Source: Aquabacter cavernae
GTDB taxonomy: Bacteria > Pseudomonadota > Alphaproteobacteria > Rhizobiales > Xanthobacteraceae
Assembly: GCF_003993795.1 (NCBI RefSeq)
Contig: NZ_RWKV01000009.1
Span: 49,276-113,275, forward strand
Length of the DNA: 64,000 nucleotides
Direction of reading: 5' to 3'
Position numbers and translations under genes: made by a program. This document shows, one piece after another, positions 17,964 through 28,013 of the stretch; position 1 is the first letter of the stretch; each line of letters starts with the position of its first letter. Below the pieces are notes generated by a model. That model saw only the letters and a program-made list of their open reading frames with translations, made no database searches and was not told the origin of the DNA.

Positions 17964-19037
<1,074 letters not shown>

Positions 19038-19198
19038 TCCCGCTCCACCCTTGGACATCCAACCCGAATGGCCGAAGATGCGGGCCGAACCCTGCTCCCC
19101 GGCCTTAGTTTTTGCGGCCGAACTGCGTCAACCGCGCCGCCCTTTGAGCGGGCGTTGCAAAGATCATGGTGCCGGGGCGGCGGCTGATCAAGCGATTT

Positions 19199-19227
19199 TT
19201 AAAACGATTGAACAAAAGGACTATATA
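19199..19227 (+). promoter_or_regulatory. Candidate sigma70-type promoter
   Basis: TTAAAA, 17 bases, TATATA in an unusually AT-rich patch in front of the 2-hydroxyacid dehydrogenase. If correct, the 19232 ATG would be too near the transcript start, favouring the ATG at 19271. Confidence 0.35.
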
Positions 19228-19270
19228 GGAAATGCCCGCCCGGAACCCGTCCTCAAATCCCGAGTCATCC

Positions 19271-20236
19271 ATGCCCTCAGACACCCTTCCCGTCCTGCTC
19301 CAGACCGGCCTCGTCATGCCCAGCGTGGTGGAACAGCAGCTTAAGGAGCGCTTCCGCCTGGTGGGCGCCGAAGGCTTCGAGGCGGCGGTGGCCGAGCATG
19401 GGGGCGAGGTGCGCGGCATCCTGACGCGCGGCGCGCAGCCGGTGAACGATGCCCTCATGGCACGCCTGCCGCGCCTGGAGATCGTCGCTAATTTCGGCGT
19501 CGGCTACGACACCGTGGATGCCGCCGCCGCAAGCCGCCGCGGCGTCATGGTCACCAACACGCCGGACGTGCTCAACGAGGAGGTGGCCGACCTCACGCTG
19601 GGCCTGCTGCTGGCCACCGTGCGCGAGATTCCCCAGGCGGAGCGCTTCCTGCGTGCGGGCAAGTGGACGAGCAGCGCCTATCCGCTCGGCACATCCCTGC
19701 GCACCCGCAGCGTTGGCCTCGTGGGCATGGGCCGCATCGGCCAGGCCATCGCACGCCGCCTCGAAGCCTTCGGCGTGCCCATCGCCTATCACAGCCGCAA
19801 CCCGGCGCCCGGCATCGCCTATCGCCACTATCCCGACCTCATCGCCCTGGCGCGCGACGTGGACACGCTCATCCTCATCCTGCCCGGCGGCCCCTCCACG
19901 CGCGGGCTGGTGGGACGAGACGTGCTCGCCGCGCTGGGCCCGGACGGCATCCTCATCAATGTGGCGCGCGGCAGCGTGGTGGACGAACCCGCTTTGGTGG
20001 AAGCCTTGCAGAACCGCACCATCCGCGCTGCGGGGCTGGACGTGTTCGCCCATGAGCCCGAGGTGCCCCAGGCCCTGCTCGCCCTCGACAATGCGGTGCT
20101 GCTTCCCCATGTGGGCTCCTCCACCCACCATACGCGCGGCGCCATGGGGCAATTGGTGGTGGACAATGTGGTGGGCTGGTTCGCGGGCAAGGGGCCGCTG
20201 ACGCCCGTGGCCGAGACGCCCTGGCCCCGCCCGTGA
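19271..20236 (+). CDS. D-isomer-specific 2-hydroxyacid dehydrogenase (glyoxylate/hydroxypyruvate reductase-like)
   Basis: 321 residues. NAD(P)-binding GMGRIGQAIARRLEAFG with a following SRNP (an arginine after the second strand, which often means NADPH preference). Catalytic Arg lies in NVARGSVVDEPAL, Glu in FAHEPEVP and His in LPHVGSSTHHTR. It probably reduces glyoxylate or hydroxypyruvate. The start is uncertain between 19232 and 19271; neither has a strong ribosome-binding site, and 19271 fits the family N-terminus (LPVLLQTGLVMP). It is divergent from the ABC transporter, which may supply a related substrate, but no direct link is visible. Confidence 0.87.
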   Translation: MPSDTLPVLLQTGLVMPSVVEQQLKERFRLVGAEGFEAAVAEHGGEVRGILTRGAQPVNDALMARLPRLEIVANFGVGYDTVDAAAASRRGVMVTNTPDVLNEEVADLTLGLLLATVREIPQAERFLRAGKWTSSAYPLGTSLRTRSVGLVGMGRIGQAIARRLEAFGVPIAYHSRNPAPGIAYRHYPDLIALARDVDTLILILPGGPSTRGLVGRDVLAALGPDGILINVARGSVVDEPALVEALQNRTIRAAGLDVFAHEPEVPQALLALDNAVLLPHVGSSTHHTRGAMGQLVVDNVVGWFAGKGPLTPVAETPWPRP

Positions 20237-20310
20237 CGGCAGGACGGCGCCTGGGGGCTCCGGGGAAACCGCAACTTCACGGGGGCGGCGGCGTGGGTTA
20301 GCGTTGGCCC

Positions 20311-21123
20311 ATGCGGTTCGCGCCTGTCCTCTCCGCCCTCCTCCTCGGTGCCGCGCTGACGGCACCCGCCCTCGCACAGACGCAGGGAAAGCCGGACGCC
20401 GCGAAACCGGCGGCGCCGGCAAAGCCCGCTCCGCAGCGCCCTGCCCCCGCCAAGCCGGAACCGGCCCGGCCGCTGGCCAGCGCGCCGAAAGTGGACCCCG
20501 CTTTGCTCGCCGCCGCCCAGAAGGTGGCGGCCACGTTCCAACTGGCCAGTGCGGACGGCGCGCGGGCCTGCGCGGTGACATTGACCACCGATCCGGCCGG
20601 CAGCGGCTTCGCTGTGGACTTCGCCCGCGACGCCTGCGCGGCCCTTCCCTTCATGGCGCAGGTCGCCTCCTGGGGGCCCGACCCGTCCGGCGCCATTCGG
20701 CTGACCGGCGCGGAGGGCCGCACGATCGCCGAATTCACCGAGGCGACAGGGGGCAGCTATGAGGCCCTGCGGGACGGCGACGGCGTCTATTTCCTCGCCC
20801 CGCCCAGCGCGCTCCACGGCATCGAGGCGGCACCCGAAGAGATGTTGGGCGAGTGGCAGTTGTTCCGCGCGGTCGGTGCCCCCGTTTTGTGCCGCTGGAC
20901 CTTGACCGACACACCGGCCGGCGGCGGGCGCCAGGTGCAGGTGGCGCCGGGCTGCAGCGCCCCGCTCGCGGAGTTCGCCGCCACCGCCTGGCGGCTTGAA
21001 GGGGGAAATGTGGTGGTCACGTCCGCCGCCGGACAGTCCCCGTTGCGATTCGCCAGGCAGGAAGATGGGACCTGGGCGAAGACTCCAGAGCGCGGCCGGC
21101 CACTGCTTCTCATCCGCCCGTAA
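20311..21123 (+). CDS. Secreted AprI/Inh-type protease-inhibitor protein with two domains
   Basis: 270 residues. Signal peptide MRFAPVLSALLLGAALTAPALAQ, a Pro/Ala/Lys linker (residues 24-52), then two copies of an AprI/Inh-like beta-barrel domain. Copy 1 (about 60-165) has ACAVTL, DACAALPFMAQVASW and IRLTG. Copy 2 (about 175-270) has LGEWQLF, LCRWTLT, PGCSAPLAEFAATAWRLEGGNVVVTSAAG and ends DGTWAKTPERGRPLLLIR. Each copy has a conserved cysteine pair. Single-domain inhibitors block serralysin-type metalloproteases in the periplasm. No such protease lies in the window, so the target is unknown. Confidence 0.8.
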   Translation: MRFAPVLSALLLGAALTAPALAQTQGKPDAAKPAAPAKPAPQRPAPAKPEPARPLASAPKVDPALLAAAQKVAATFQLASADGARACAVTLTTDPAGSGFAVDFARDACAALPFMAQVASWGPDPSGAIRLTGAEGRTIAEFTEATGGSYEALRDGDGVYFLAPPSALHGIEAAPEEMLGEWQLFRAVGAPVLCRWTLTDTPAGGGRQVQVAPGCSAPLAEFAATAWRLEGGNVVVTSAAGQSPLRFARQEDGTWAKTPERGRPLLLIRP

Positions 21124-21337
21124 ACAGCCGAAAACGGCCTCATTTGGCTGACTTCAACGCTTCCTTCGGTTGAGCGACTTTCAGTTCCTCCACCTTGTTG
21201 CACAACTGCAACATTGAAAATCCAGCATTCATGCGGGTTTGTTTAATTATTGTGCAAATCTTGCCCGATTTTTCACATTGGAGAAGGTTCGGAAATTTGG
21301 TCTCAATCTGGTCAGAAATCCATTGGGGGTCCCCTTT

Positions 21338-22222
21338 ATGAAGAAGCTTGCCGTCGCCGCTGCTGCCACCATGATGTTCGCTGGTGCGGCCTCCGCTGCC
21401 GACATGGCTATCCCGGTGAAGGCCGTGGTGGCGCCCCCGCCGCCCCCGGTGTTTGACATCGCCTTCGGTGTGACGGGCACTTCTGACTACGTGTTCCGCG
21501 GCATCAGCCAGACGAACAACAACCCGGCCATCCAGGGCTTCGTCGAGCTCCAGATGTTCGACTGGGTTTACCTGAACGTGTGGGCGTCCAACCAGAGCTG
21601 GGTTGAGAACTTCCAGGTCGATGGCAACAGCTCGCTCGAAGTCGACTTCGCCGGTGGCCTGCGCCACACCTGGGGCGCCTTCACCATGGATGTCGGCGGC
21701 GTGTACTACACGTTCCCCGGCGGCACGGACAGCGTCGGCCTCAGCTCCACCGACTACAACTACTGGGAAATCTACGCGAAGCCCAGCTATGTGGTCGCTC
21801 CCTGGCTGACCGTTGGCGTGAACCTCTTCTGGACCAGCGACATGTACGCCACCGGCACCGACGGCACCGCGCTGTCGGCGACCGCGAAGGTTCCGCTCCC
21901 GGCCTTCGGCCCCGGCGGCGACTTCGGCTGGTACCTGTCGGGTGAGTACGGCTATCAGTGGCTGTCCACCAGCGCCTTCAACTATGACGTGACCTACGTG
22001 GTCGGCCCGTCGGTCGTCACCGTGAACGAGCAGATCTCCGGCTACAGCTGGTGGAATGTCGGCGTCGGCTTCACCTACAAGGCCGCCACCCTCGATCTGC
22101 GCTACTCTGGCTCGGACCTCTCCGAGAACAACTGCGCCTACATGATCGGCATCTACAACGGCTGCGGCGACAAGTTCATCGCCTCCCTTTCGTTCGCGAC
22201 TTCGCTGAACGCTCTCAAGTGA
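21338..22222 (+). CDS. TorF-family putative outer-membrane porin
   Basis: 294 residues. Signal peptide MKKLAVAAAATMMFAGAASA and a Pro-rich spacer (APPPPPVFD) precede alternating beta strands rich in Tyr and Trp. FGVTGTSDYVFRGISQT is the family opening motif and LRYSGSDLS sits near the end; the last strand KFIASLSFATSLNALK is typical of an outer-membrane barrel. Likely a channel of unknown specificity. The ATG at 21338 was taken from the signal peptide; the frame is open back to 21239 without signal-like sequence. Codon use (GTC, AAC, GGC, few rare codons) suggests high expression. Confidence 0.85.
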   Translation: MKKLAVAAAATMMFAGAASAADMAIPVKAVVAPPPPPVFDIAFGVTGTSDYVFRGISQTNNNPAIQGFVELQMFDWVYLNVWASNQSWVENFQVDGNSSLEVDFAGGLRHTWGAFTMDVGGVYYTFPGGTDSVGLSSTDYNYWEIYAKPSYVVAPWLTVGVNLFWTSDMYATGTDGTALSATAKVPLPAFGPGGDFGWYLSGEYGYQWLSTSAFNYDVTYVVGPSVVTVNEQISGYSWWNVGVGFTYKAATLDLRYSGSDLSENNCAYMIGIYNGCGDKFIASLSFATSLNALK

Positions 22223-22260
22223 CCTCGCCAGCGCGGCCTAGCCGCGCAGGCACCTTCCAA

Positions 22261-22290
22261 GGCGCCGCGCTCACGCGCGGCGCTTTTTTT
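22261..22290 (+). terminator. Rho-independent terminator after the porin gene
   Basis: Stem GCGCCGCGC / GCGCGGCGC with a TCAC loop, followed by seven T residues; 40 bp after the stop. Confidence 0.93.
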
Positions 22291-22422
22291 ATGTCTGTTT
22301 CGGCGCTGCAGATGGCCGAGCCGCCATCGGTGGGCATTGCCCCAGCGCACGACATGAGCCGTTCGGGCAGCGGCAATAGCCATGCCCGGCATCCCGTTCG
22401 CGACGGGAACGTCCTTCAAAGT

Positions 22423-23130
22423 TCAGATGAGCCGCAGGCCCTTGAGGCTGGCATGGCCGTCCTTGCCCACGATGATGTGGTCATGGACCTCGATGCCCAA
22501 AGGCTTGGCCATGTCGATGATGCGGCGGGTCATGTCGATATCCGCCCGCGACGGCGTGGGATCGCCGGAGGGGTGATTGTGGCAGAGCACCAAAGCGCTT
22601 GCCGAAACCTCCAATGCCCGCTTGATCACCTCACGCGGATAGACCGGGGCGTGATCCACGGTCCCGGTCTGCACCACTTCGTCGGCGATGAGTTGGTTGC
22701 GCTTGTCCAGGAACAGGACCCGCACCTGCTCGCGCTCCGCAAAGGCCATGGAGGTGCGGCAATATTCGATCACGGAACTCCAGGAGGAGAGAACCGGCCG
22801 GCGCTTCACCTGCCCGCGCGCGATGCGGTGGGCCGCCGCCTCCACCACTTTCAGCTCCGTCACCACGGATGCCGTGATGCCGGGCATTTCCTCCAGCAAT
22901 CCGGCGGGCGCGCCGACCACCTCGGCAAAGGAGCCGAACCGGTCCACCAGCGCCTTGGCGATGGGCTTCACGTCACGGCGCGGAATGGCGCGGAAAAGCA
23001 CCAGTTCCAGCAGCTCATAATCGGCCAGCGCAGCCGCCCCCGCTTCCCGGAAGCGCGTGCGAAGCCGTTCCCGATGGCCGTGAAAATGCGGCGCCGCCTC
23101 CGCAAGACCGTCATCGGGCTTCCCGGCCAT
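22423..23130 (-). CDS. radC: RadC family JAB/MPN-domain protein
   Basis: 235 residues. The N-terminal helix-hairpin-helix region has [25 protein letters not shown], and the JAMM metalloprotease-like motif [14 protein letters not shown] (metal-binding His and Asp) sits near residue 180. The name is historical; RadC's role in repair is not supported and its function is unsettled. It lies five bases behind map on the same strand, an order often seen in this group, so the two are probably co-transcribed. Confidence 0.94.
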   Translation of the reverse strand: MAGKPDDGLAEAAPHFHGHRERLRTRFREAGAAALADYELLELVLFRAIPRRDVKPIAKALVDRFGSFAEVVGAPAGLLEEMPGITASVVTELKVVEAAAHRIARGQVKRRPVLSSWSSVIEYCRTSMAFAEREQVRVLFLDKRNQLIADEVVQTGTVDHAPVYPREVIKRALEVSASALVLCHNHPSGDPTPSRADIDMTRRIIDMAKPLGIEVHDHIIVGKDGHASLKGLRLI

Positions 23131-23135
23131 GCGGG

Positions 23136-23963
23136 TCAGGCCGGGAAATAGGGCGGCTTGTGGTAGCCCTTCGGGCTCTCGGTGAAGATCTCCACGCCCG
23201 TCTCGGTCACACCCACGGCATGCTCGAACTGCGCGGAGAGGGAGCGGTCGCGGGTCACCGCGGTCCAGCCGTCGGACAGCACCTTCACATGGGGCCGCCC
23301 GAGATTGATCATGGGCTCCACCGTGAAGATCATGCCGGGCTTCAGCTCCGGCCCTTCGCCCGGCCGGCCCACATGCACGATGTTGGGCTCGTCATGGAAC
23401 ACCTGGCCCACGCCGTGGCCGCAGAAGTCACGCACCACGCTCATATGCTGCGGCTCCACGAAATCCTGGATGGCCGCGCCGATATCGCCCACATGGCCGC
23501 CCGGCTTGATGGCCGCGATGCCCAGCATCATGGCCTCATAGGTCACGTCGAGCAGCCGCTCGGCGCGCCGGGGAACGTTGCCCACCGCATACATGCGGCT
23601 CGAATCGCCATACCAGCCGTCCACCACCAGAGTGATGTCCACATTCACGATGTCGCCGTCCCGCAGGGGCCGCGCATTGGGCATGCCATGGCACACCACA
23701 TGGTTAATGGAGGTGCAGACCGAGTAACGGTAGCCGCGATACATCAGCGTGGCCGGATAGGCCTTGTTGTCCATGGCGAACTCGAACACGAGGCGGTCGA
23801 TCGCCTCCGTGGAGACGCCCGGCCCGATTAGGCCCGCCACTTCGTCCAGCGCCCGTGCCGTCAATTGTCCGGCCCGGCGCATGCCCTCGAAGCCCTCGGG
23901 GCCGTAGAGCTTGATGTGTCCGGTCTTCCGCAACGGCGCCTGCGCCGCCTCTACATAAGTCAT
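23136..23963 (-). CDS. map: Methionine aminopeptidase, type I
   Basis: 275 residues; removes N-terminal methionine from new proteins. Metal ligands are visible in order: Asp in [15 protein letters not shown] (both Asp), His in [13 protein letters not shown], Glu in IFTVEPMI and Glu in AQFEHAV. The frame continues upstream, but the ATG at 23963 begins [25 protein letters not shown], as in other alphaproteobacterial MetAPs, with GGGA nearby. It is followed by radC after five bases and preceded by sfsA 99 bp upstream. Confidence 0.96.
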   Translation of the reverse strand: MTYVEAAQAPLRKTGHIKLYGPEGFEGMRRAGQLTARALDEVAGLIGPGVSTEAIDRLVFEFAMDNKAYPATLMYRGYRYSVCTSINHVVCHGMPNARPLRDGDIVNVDITLVVDGWYGDSSRMYAVGNVPRRAERLLDVTYEAMMLGIAAIKPGGHVGDIGAAIQDFVEPQHMSVVRDFCGHGVGQVFHDEPNIVHVGRPGEGPELKPGMIFTVEPMINLGRPHVKVLSDGWTAVTRDRSLSAQFEHAVGVTETGVEIFTESPKGYHKPPYFPA

Positions 23964-24062
23964 GTCCCTGGTCCTGCCGGTGAAAAGGCCCCCGGCCCGC
24001 CATCTGAACCATGATTTAGGCCAAAGAGCCCGCAAAGCAAGACGTTCCAAGCGCGCGCCCCA

Positions 24063-24776
24063 TCAACCCAGCATGGGCACGGCGTGCGCCACGGTGATTC
24101 CGTCAAGATCCAGGGCACAGATGAGACCCAAGGCCTCCACACCTGCCTCCCGCGCCAGATCGAAGGCGTGGCCATAGGCCGGATCAATGTCGCGCGCCAA
24201 GGCGATGGCGGAGGCCGAGCCGATCTGGCTCAGATAGACCATCACCGCGCGGGCGCCCCCTTGCGCCATGGCGGCAAGCTCCACCAGATGCTTGGTGCCG
24301 CGCGCCGTCACGCAATCGGGAAACTCGGTCAGCCCCGGACGCCGGATGAGGTGGACATTCTTCACCTCCACATAACAAGGCGCCCGCCCCTCCCCTTCCA
24401 GAAGAAGGTCGATGCGGCTGTTGACGCCGTATTTCACCTCCCGGCGCAGGCTGGTGTAGCCGGCAAGCGCGGGAATGGCGCCCGCGCGAATGGCCTCCGC
24501 CACCAGCGCGTTGGGATGCATGGTGTTGACGCCCACCAGTTCGGGGCCCGCGCCGAAATCCGCCTCCACCATTTCCCAGCCGAACGCGAGCTTGCGCCCC
24601 GGCGAGCGGGCGGGAGACAGCCACACCCGCGATCCCGGCACCGCAAGGCCCGTCATGGCGCCGGAATTGGCCACATGGGCCGTGGTTTCGCGTCCATCCT
24701 CCAGCACCACGTCTGCGAGGAAGCGCTTGTAGCGGCGCACGAGGCGCGCGGGGACGAGGGGCTCCGGGAAGCGCAT
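24063..24776 (-). CDS. sfsA: SfsA family sugar fermentation stimulation protein / nuclease
   Basis: 237 residues. N-terminal [11 protein letters not shown] (OB-like part), the NSGAMTGL motif, then the nuclease-like domain with [23 protein letters not shown] and YVEVKNVHL, whose D...E-x-K arrangement resembles PD-(D/E)XK nucleases. The precise role in cells is unsettled. The ATG overlaps the stop of the upstream thioesterase gene by one base (TGATG), so translation is likely coupled. Confidence 0.93.
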   Translation of the reverse strand: MRFPEPLVPARLVRRYKRFLADVVLEDGRETTAHVANSGAMTGLAVPGSRVWLSPARSPGRKLAFGWEMVEADFGAGPELVGVNTMHPNALVAEAIRAGAIPALAGYTSLRREVKYGVNSRIDLLLEGEGRAPCYVEVKNVHLIRRPGLTEFPDCVTARGTKHLVELAAMAQGGARAVMVYLSQIGSASAIALARDIDPAYGHAFDLAREAGVEALGLICALDLDGITVAHAVPMLG

Positions 24777-25240
24777 CAGGCGCGCGCGTCGCTCCGGCCC
24801 TGAAGGCACATGAGGGTCTGCGTCGCCGTCGCGCAATGCACCCGCTCAGTGCCCGTCTCGGCGAACACGTCCACCCTCACGATGGTGAGCGTGCGCCCGG
24901 ACCGAACCACTTCGCCCACCGCCACAAGGCGATCGCCGCGCCCGGGCGCCATGATGTTGATCTTGTATTCCACGGTCAGAACGGTCGAATCAGCCGGAAA
25001 CAGCGTGAAGGCCGCATAGCCGCCGGCCGTGTCCGCCACCGCGCCCACCGATCCGCCATGAAAGAAGCCGTGCTGCTGCGTCAGGCTCTCGGAATAGGGC
25101 AGGATGATCTCCGCCCGGCCCGGCGCCAGGGCGCCCATCTGCGCGCCCATGAGGCTCATGAAGGGCTGGCGGGCAAAGCTCTCGCGCACGCGGCGCTCGA
25201 AATCGGCATCGGGCGGCGTGAAGGTAGGCATGGCGGTCAT
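24776..25240 (-). CDS. PaaI-like hotdog-fold thioesterase
   Basis: 154 residues. Hotdog-fold signature [23 protein letters not shown], with the His-Gly-Gly of the PaaI group, followed by [42 protein letters not shown]. It probably hydrolyses an acyl- or aryl-CoA; the substrate is not deducible. The start at 25240 is the family-like choice, though its Shine-Dalgarno is weak and another ATG lies three codons on. It is upstream of and overlaps sfsA by one base. Confidence 0.87.
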   Translation of the reverse strand: MTAMPTFTPPDADFERRVRESFARQPFMSLMGAQMGALAPGRAEIILPYSESLTQQHGFFHGGSVGAVADTAGGYAAFTLFPADSTVLTVEYKINIMAPGRGDRLVAVGEVVRSGRTLTIVRVDVFAETGTERVHCATATQTLMCLQGRSDARA

Positions 25241-25321
25241 GGCACATCCAGGCAGGAAGACGCACGCATAGAGACGCAAGCGCGAGCGGGTGGCAAGCCG
25301 CCGCCCCGCCCTCTCAGGCCA

Positions 25322-25419
25322 GAGCGTTTCAGCCTTTCCATGGAAACGCTGAAACGCTCGCTCTCTTTGTTTTTCGCGTTTCCTTCACGCGAACCGCTTC
25401 ACACTTCGCTTGGAAACGC
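25322..25419 (-). repeat. 98-bp double-hairpin intergenic repeat, family A copy 2
   Basis: Inverted copy of the element at 4664-4761, same length. The 12-bp stem reads GAGCGTTTCAGC against GCTGAAACGCTC: relative to copy 1 both partners of one base pair have changed and pairing is kept. It ends nine bases from the patatin stop. Confidence 0.8.
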
Positions 25420-25427
25420 TGTTGGCG

Positions 25428-26513
25428 TCAGGCCCAGAAGGCCCTGATCTTGGGCGCTTCGACCTTGGCCCGCTCATATCCGGTCTTCAGGGCCGGCTCG
25501 ATCTGCTTGGGGTCCAGCAGGTTCACCCCCGGCGGCGTGCCCGCGATGATGAGCATCGCCTTGGTGCCGGTGGCCTCCAGGGCGCTGATCTCGTTATGGA
25601 TATTGTGGGGGATGCCGCTGAGCAGGCTGCCCTCATAGCCATTGGTGAGCGTGATCACGAGGGCGCGCTTCGAGCCGGCCACGAGATCGGTGTGCGCCCA
25701 GCTCTTGCTGATGCCGCCATCCATGCAGAAGCGCTGCCCGAGCTGCGTGGGGCCGATGACGCCCGGAAGCGAGGAGCTGGCGCCCGCCGCATGGGCGAGC
25801 GGGATGGCGTTGCGGCGGGCCACATCCTGACGCACCACCAGCCGCTCGCCGGTGTAGCAATCATTGGAGGTGGTGAACATTTTGGGCGTCGGCCAGCTGG
25901 TGCGGCTGTCGCCGGTCAGCAACCAGGCGAGGCGCTCCACGCCGTCCCCGTTCAGCCGGTTGTCCGCCGCCAGCGCCGCGTGGCCGATGGCGCGGATCGT
26001 CTCCGGGTTGCCGTCCTTGACGGCGAAATTGATCTCCTGCGCCCGCTTCTGGCTGGCATTGGGCGCGGTCACGGGCGCAAGCTTGGCGAACAGCCCCGGG
26101 AAATGGCCGAAGAAGTCGAACTGGGAGAGCAACTGCCAGAAGCGGCCGGAGAGAAGCGAGGAGCCCATATAGGCCCCGGCCGATGTGCCCACCACCATCT
26201 CGGCGATGGTGGGGTCCACGCCCTGTTCCTTCAGACCGTGGAAGAAGCCGCAATACCAGGCCACGTAATATTCGCCGCCGCCGCCGAGCACGAGCGTGCG
26301 GTCGAGGGTACGGGCGAAGTCCGACGCCACCGGCTGCGCGGGAATGGGAACGGCGAGGCCGTCACCGTCGAACAGCTTGTCGGAGATGGAGGCCGCGAGC
26401 TGGGCGACCGGGCTGGCGGCCACCTGCTCCTCCGCCGCCTGCGCGGCGGCAGGCAGAAGGGAGGAGGCCGCAAGGCCCGCCGAGGCCCCAAAGATCTGTC
26501 TGCGGGAAATCAT
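25428..26513 (-). CDS. Patatin-like phospholipase, Tat-exported
   Basis: 361 residues. Twin-arginine signal MISRRQIFGASAGLAASSLLPAAAQA, so likely exported folded. Patatin features: glycine-rich oxyanion segment LVLGGGGEYYVAWYCGFFHGL near residue 78, nucleophile Ser in VVGTSAGAYMGSSLL (GxSxG) and the Asp of the dyad in FCMDGGISKSWAHTD. It probably acts on lipids as an acyl hydrolase in the periplasm. Start at 26513 follows AGGAGG. It is flanked by repeats on both sides (family A behind its stop, family B 122 bp upstream of its start). Confidence 0.87.
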   Translation of the reverse strand: MISRRQIFGASAGLAASSLLPAAAQAAEEQVAASPVAQLAASISDKLFDGDGLAVPIPAQPVASDFARTLDRTLVLGGGGEYYVAWYCGFFHGLKEQGVDPTIAEMVVGTSAGAYMGSSLLSGRFWQLLSQFDFFGHFPGLFAKLAPVTAPNASQKRAQEINFAVKDGNPETIRAIGHAALAADNRLNGDGVERLAWLLTGDSRTSWPTPKMFTTSNDCYTGERLVVRQDVARRNAIPLAHAAGASSSLPGVIGPTQLGQRFCMDGGISKSWAHTDLVAGSKRALVITLTNGYEGSLLSGIPHNIHNEISALEATGTKAMLIIAGTPPGVNLLDPKQIEPALKTGYERAKVEAPKIRAFWA

Positions 26514-26634
26514 CCTGGCCTCCTGCGTCGCGTCAGCGGGCACAAGCTAGAGCGCCATGGTCCGGGAGGGAAGCGTCCGCGCCGCCGCCATCCCGGATCC
26601 GGAATGTCTCCAATGTTATGCGCGCAGCCGCTAA

Positions 26635-26755
26635 AGCCTGATCCATTCAGGTTGAAACAACCCCAGTGGATCAGGCTCTAACACATTGATAGAGGGCGAT
26701 TCACGCTCCACCTCAAAGCACTGCGGTGCTTCGAGGTGGAGCGATCGCGCTCTAT
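26635..26755 (-). repeat. Double-hairpin intergenic repeat, family B copy 1
   Basis: Hairpin 1 has an 11-bp stem AGCCTGATCCA / TGGATCAGGCT with an inner GGTTG/CAACC. Hairpin 2 has stem GCTCCACCTC / GAGGTGGAGC inside an outer ATAGAG/CTCTAT pair. Same plan as 63766-63879. The outer arm supplies the stop codon of the FAH-family gene (26752-26754). Confidence 0.8.
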
Positions 26756-27525
26756 TGCACGAAGGTGTTGCGCAGCGTGCCGATGCCGTCGATGGAGACC
26801 TCCACCTCGTTCACCGCATCCTTCATGGAGCCGACGCCCAGCGAGGTGCCGCAGGCGATGAGATCGCCGGGCAGGAGCGTCATGTCCCGCGAAAGCATGG
26901 CCACCAGCCGGCGCGGGGAAAAGATCATGTCCCCCACCGCATAATTCTGCCGCTCCGCTCCGTTGAGGATGGTGCGGATATGCGCGCCGTCCGGCGGCGC
27001 CTGCGTGGTGATGAAGGGGCCGAACGGGCCATAGGCGTCGAAGCCCTTCGCCCGCGCCCATTGCGGGAAAGTGGGATCCTTGTTGAGGATGTCGGCGGCG
27101 GTGATGTCGTTGACGATGGTGTAGCCGAAGATATGGGCGTCGGCCTCGGCCTCGGAAATGTTCGAGGCCGCCTTGCCGATGACGATGCCCAGCTCGCCCT
27201 CATAGACGGTCTTGCCCTCATAGGCGGGCGGGCGGCGCACGGTGGCGCCGGGCGCGGCGGCGGTGGTGGGCGCCTTCAAGAGGTAGAGCGGCTCGGCAGG
27301 CTCTGCCACGCCCAGCTTCGCCGCCAGAGCGTGGAAGTTGTTCCACAGGGCGATGATCTTGGTGGGCGCGCAGGGCGCGTCCAGCTGAACATCGCCCAGC
27401 GCGACCCGCGCGCCGGTGGGCCGGGCGCCGGAGAACATGCAGCCCTCATGGACCGTGATCTCCTCGCCCTCCAGCGTGCCGAAGCCCGCATTGCCGCCTG
27501 CGTTGAAACGCACCCAGTTCGCCAT
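26752..27525 (-). CDS. Fumarylacetoacetate hydrolase family protein
   Basis: 257 residues. FAH-fold metal ligands: EGELGIVIG (Glu) and the later GYTIVNDITAADIL (Asp); also the GPFITT segment and the closing PGDLIACGTSLGVGSM. Family members cleave C-C bonds or hydrate/decarboxylate acids such as acylpyruvates and 2-hydroxyhepta-2,4-diene-1,7-dioate. The exact substrate is unknown. The start at 27525 follows GGGAGGA. The TAG stop falls inside the terminal arm of a family B repeat, so the present C-terminus may have been set by insertion of that element. No aromatic-degradation genes are adjacent. Confidence 0.87.
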   Translation of the reverse strand: MANWVRFNAGGNAGFGTLEGEEITVHEGCMFSGARPTGARVALGDVQLDAPCAPTKIIALWNNFHALAAKLGVAEPAEPLYLLKAPTTAAAPGATVRRPPAYEGKTVYEGELGIVIGKAASNISEAEADAHIFGYTIVNDITAADILNKDPTFPQWARAKGFDAYGPFGPFITTQAPPDGAHIRTILNGAERQNYAVGDMIFSPRRLVAMLSRDMTLLPGDLIACGTSLGVGSMKDAVNEVEVSIDGIGTLRNTFVQ

Positions 27526-27561
27526 CTTGTCCTCCCGCGGCGCACCGCCGGAGGGCGGGGC

Positions 27562-27771
27562 CTAGCTTTTGTTCTGAAGTGACGCGAGAAGCTCCCGGTG
27601 GCGGCGCTCCTCATTGTCCGAATTGACCACCATGACGGCCCAGATGGCCGCCGGCAGCCAGCCGATAAGCGTGATCTGGAGGACCAGGCAAAGCAGACCC
27701 TGGAACATGCGGCCCCGAAGCATCAGGGCCAGCCAGGGCAGAAGCACCGCGACGGCGAACATCATCTCCAT
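27562..27771 (-). CDS. YqaE/Pmp3-like small membrane protein
   Basis: 69 residues with two hydrophobic segments, MFAVAVLLPWLALMLRG and LLCLVLQITLIGWLPAAIWAVMVV. The LLP...GR...GLLCLVLQITLIGWLPAAIWA layout is that of YqaE/Pmp3 (UPF0057) proteins, often linked to salt or membrane-potential stress. The charged tail is NSDNEERRHRELLASLQ. Two starts are possible: 27771, with GGGAG only two bases away, or the second ATG pair at 27765, which has better spacing. It lies just upstream (on this strand) of a palindromic repeat. Confidence 0.75.
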   Translation of the reverse strand: MEMMFAVAVLLPWLALMLRGRMFQGLLCLVLQITLIGWLPAAIWAVMVVNSDNEERRHRELLASLQNKS

Positions 27772-27904
27772 CTCTCCCAGCGGAAGGATGAAGGATATGT
27801 GGGGCCGAACGGCGAAAGTGGAAGGGGCGCACGCGGCAACGGGGGGCTTCGCCCACATCCGGCCGGACAGGTCCGCGGCCCTTGATCAGCAGCAGAGGAA
27901 AACG

Positions 27905-27998
27905 ACCCTCGCCCGCGTGCGGGCAAGGAAGGGGGAGTGCGCCACGAAAACGAGCGCCCCTCCCCGCCTCGGCCCTCTCCCGCATGCGGGAGAGGGGA
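27905..27998. repeat. Palindromic intergenic repeat, family C copy (divergent)
   Basis: Right part CCCTCTCCCGCATGCGGGAGAGGG is a self-complementary arm like those at 15350 and 42484; the left part CCTCGCCCGCGTGCGGGCAAGG is degraded. It lies between the YqaE-like gene and the end of frc. Confidence 0.65.
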
Positions 27999-28013
27999 GA
28001 CGCAAGGCTTGCC

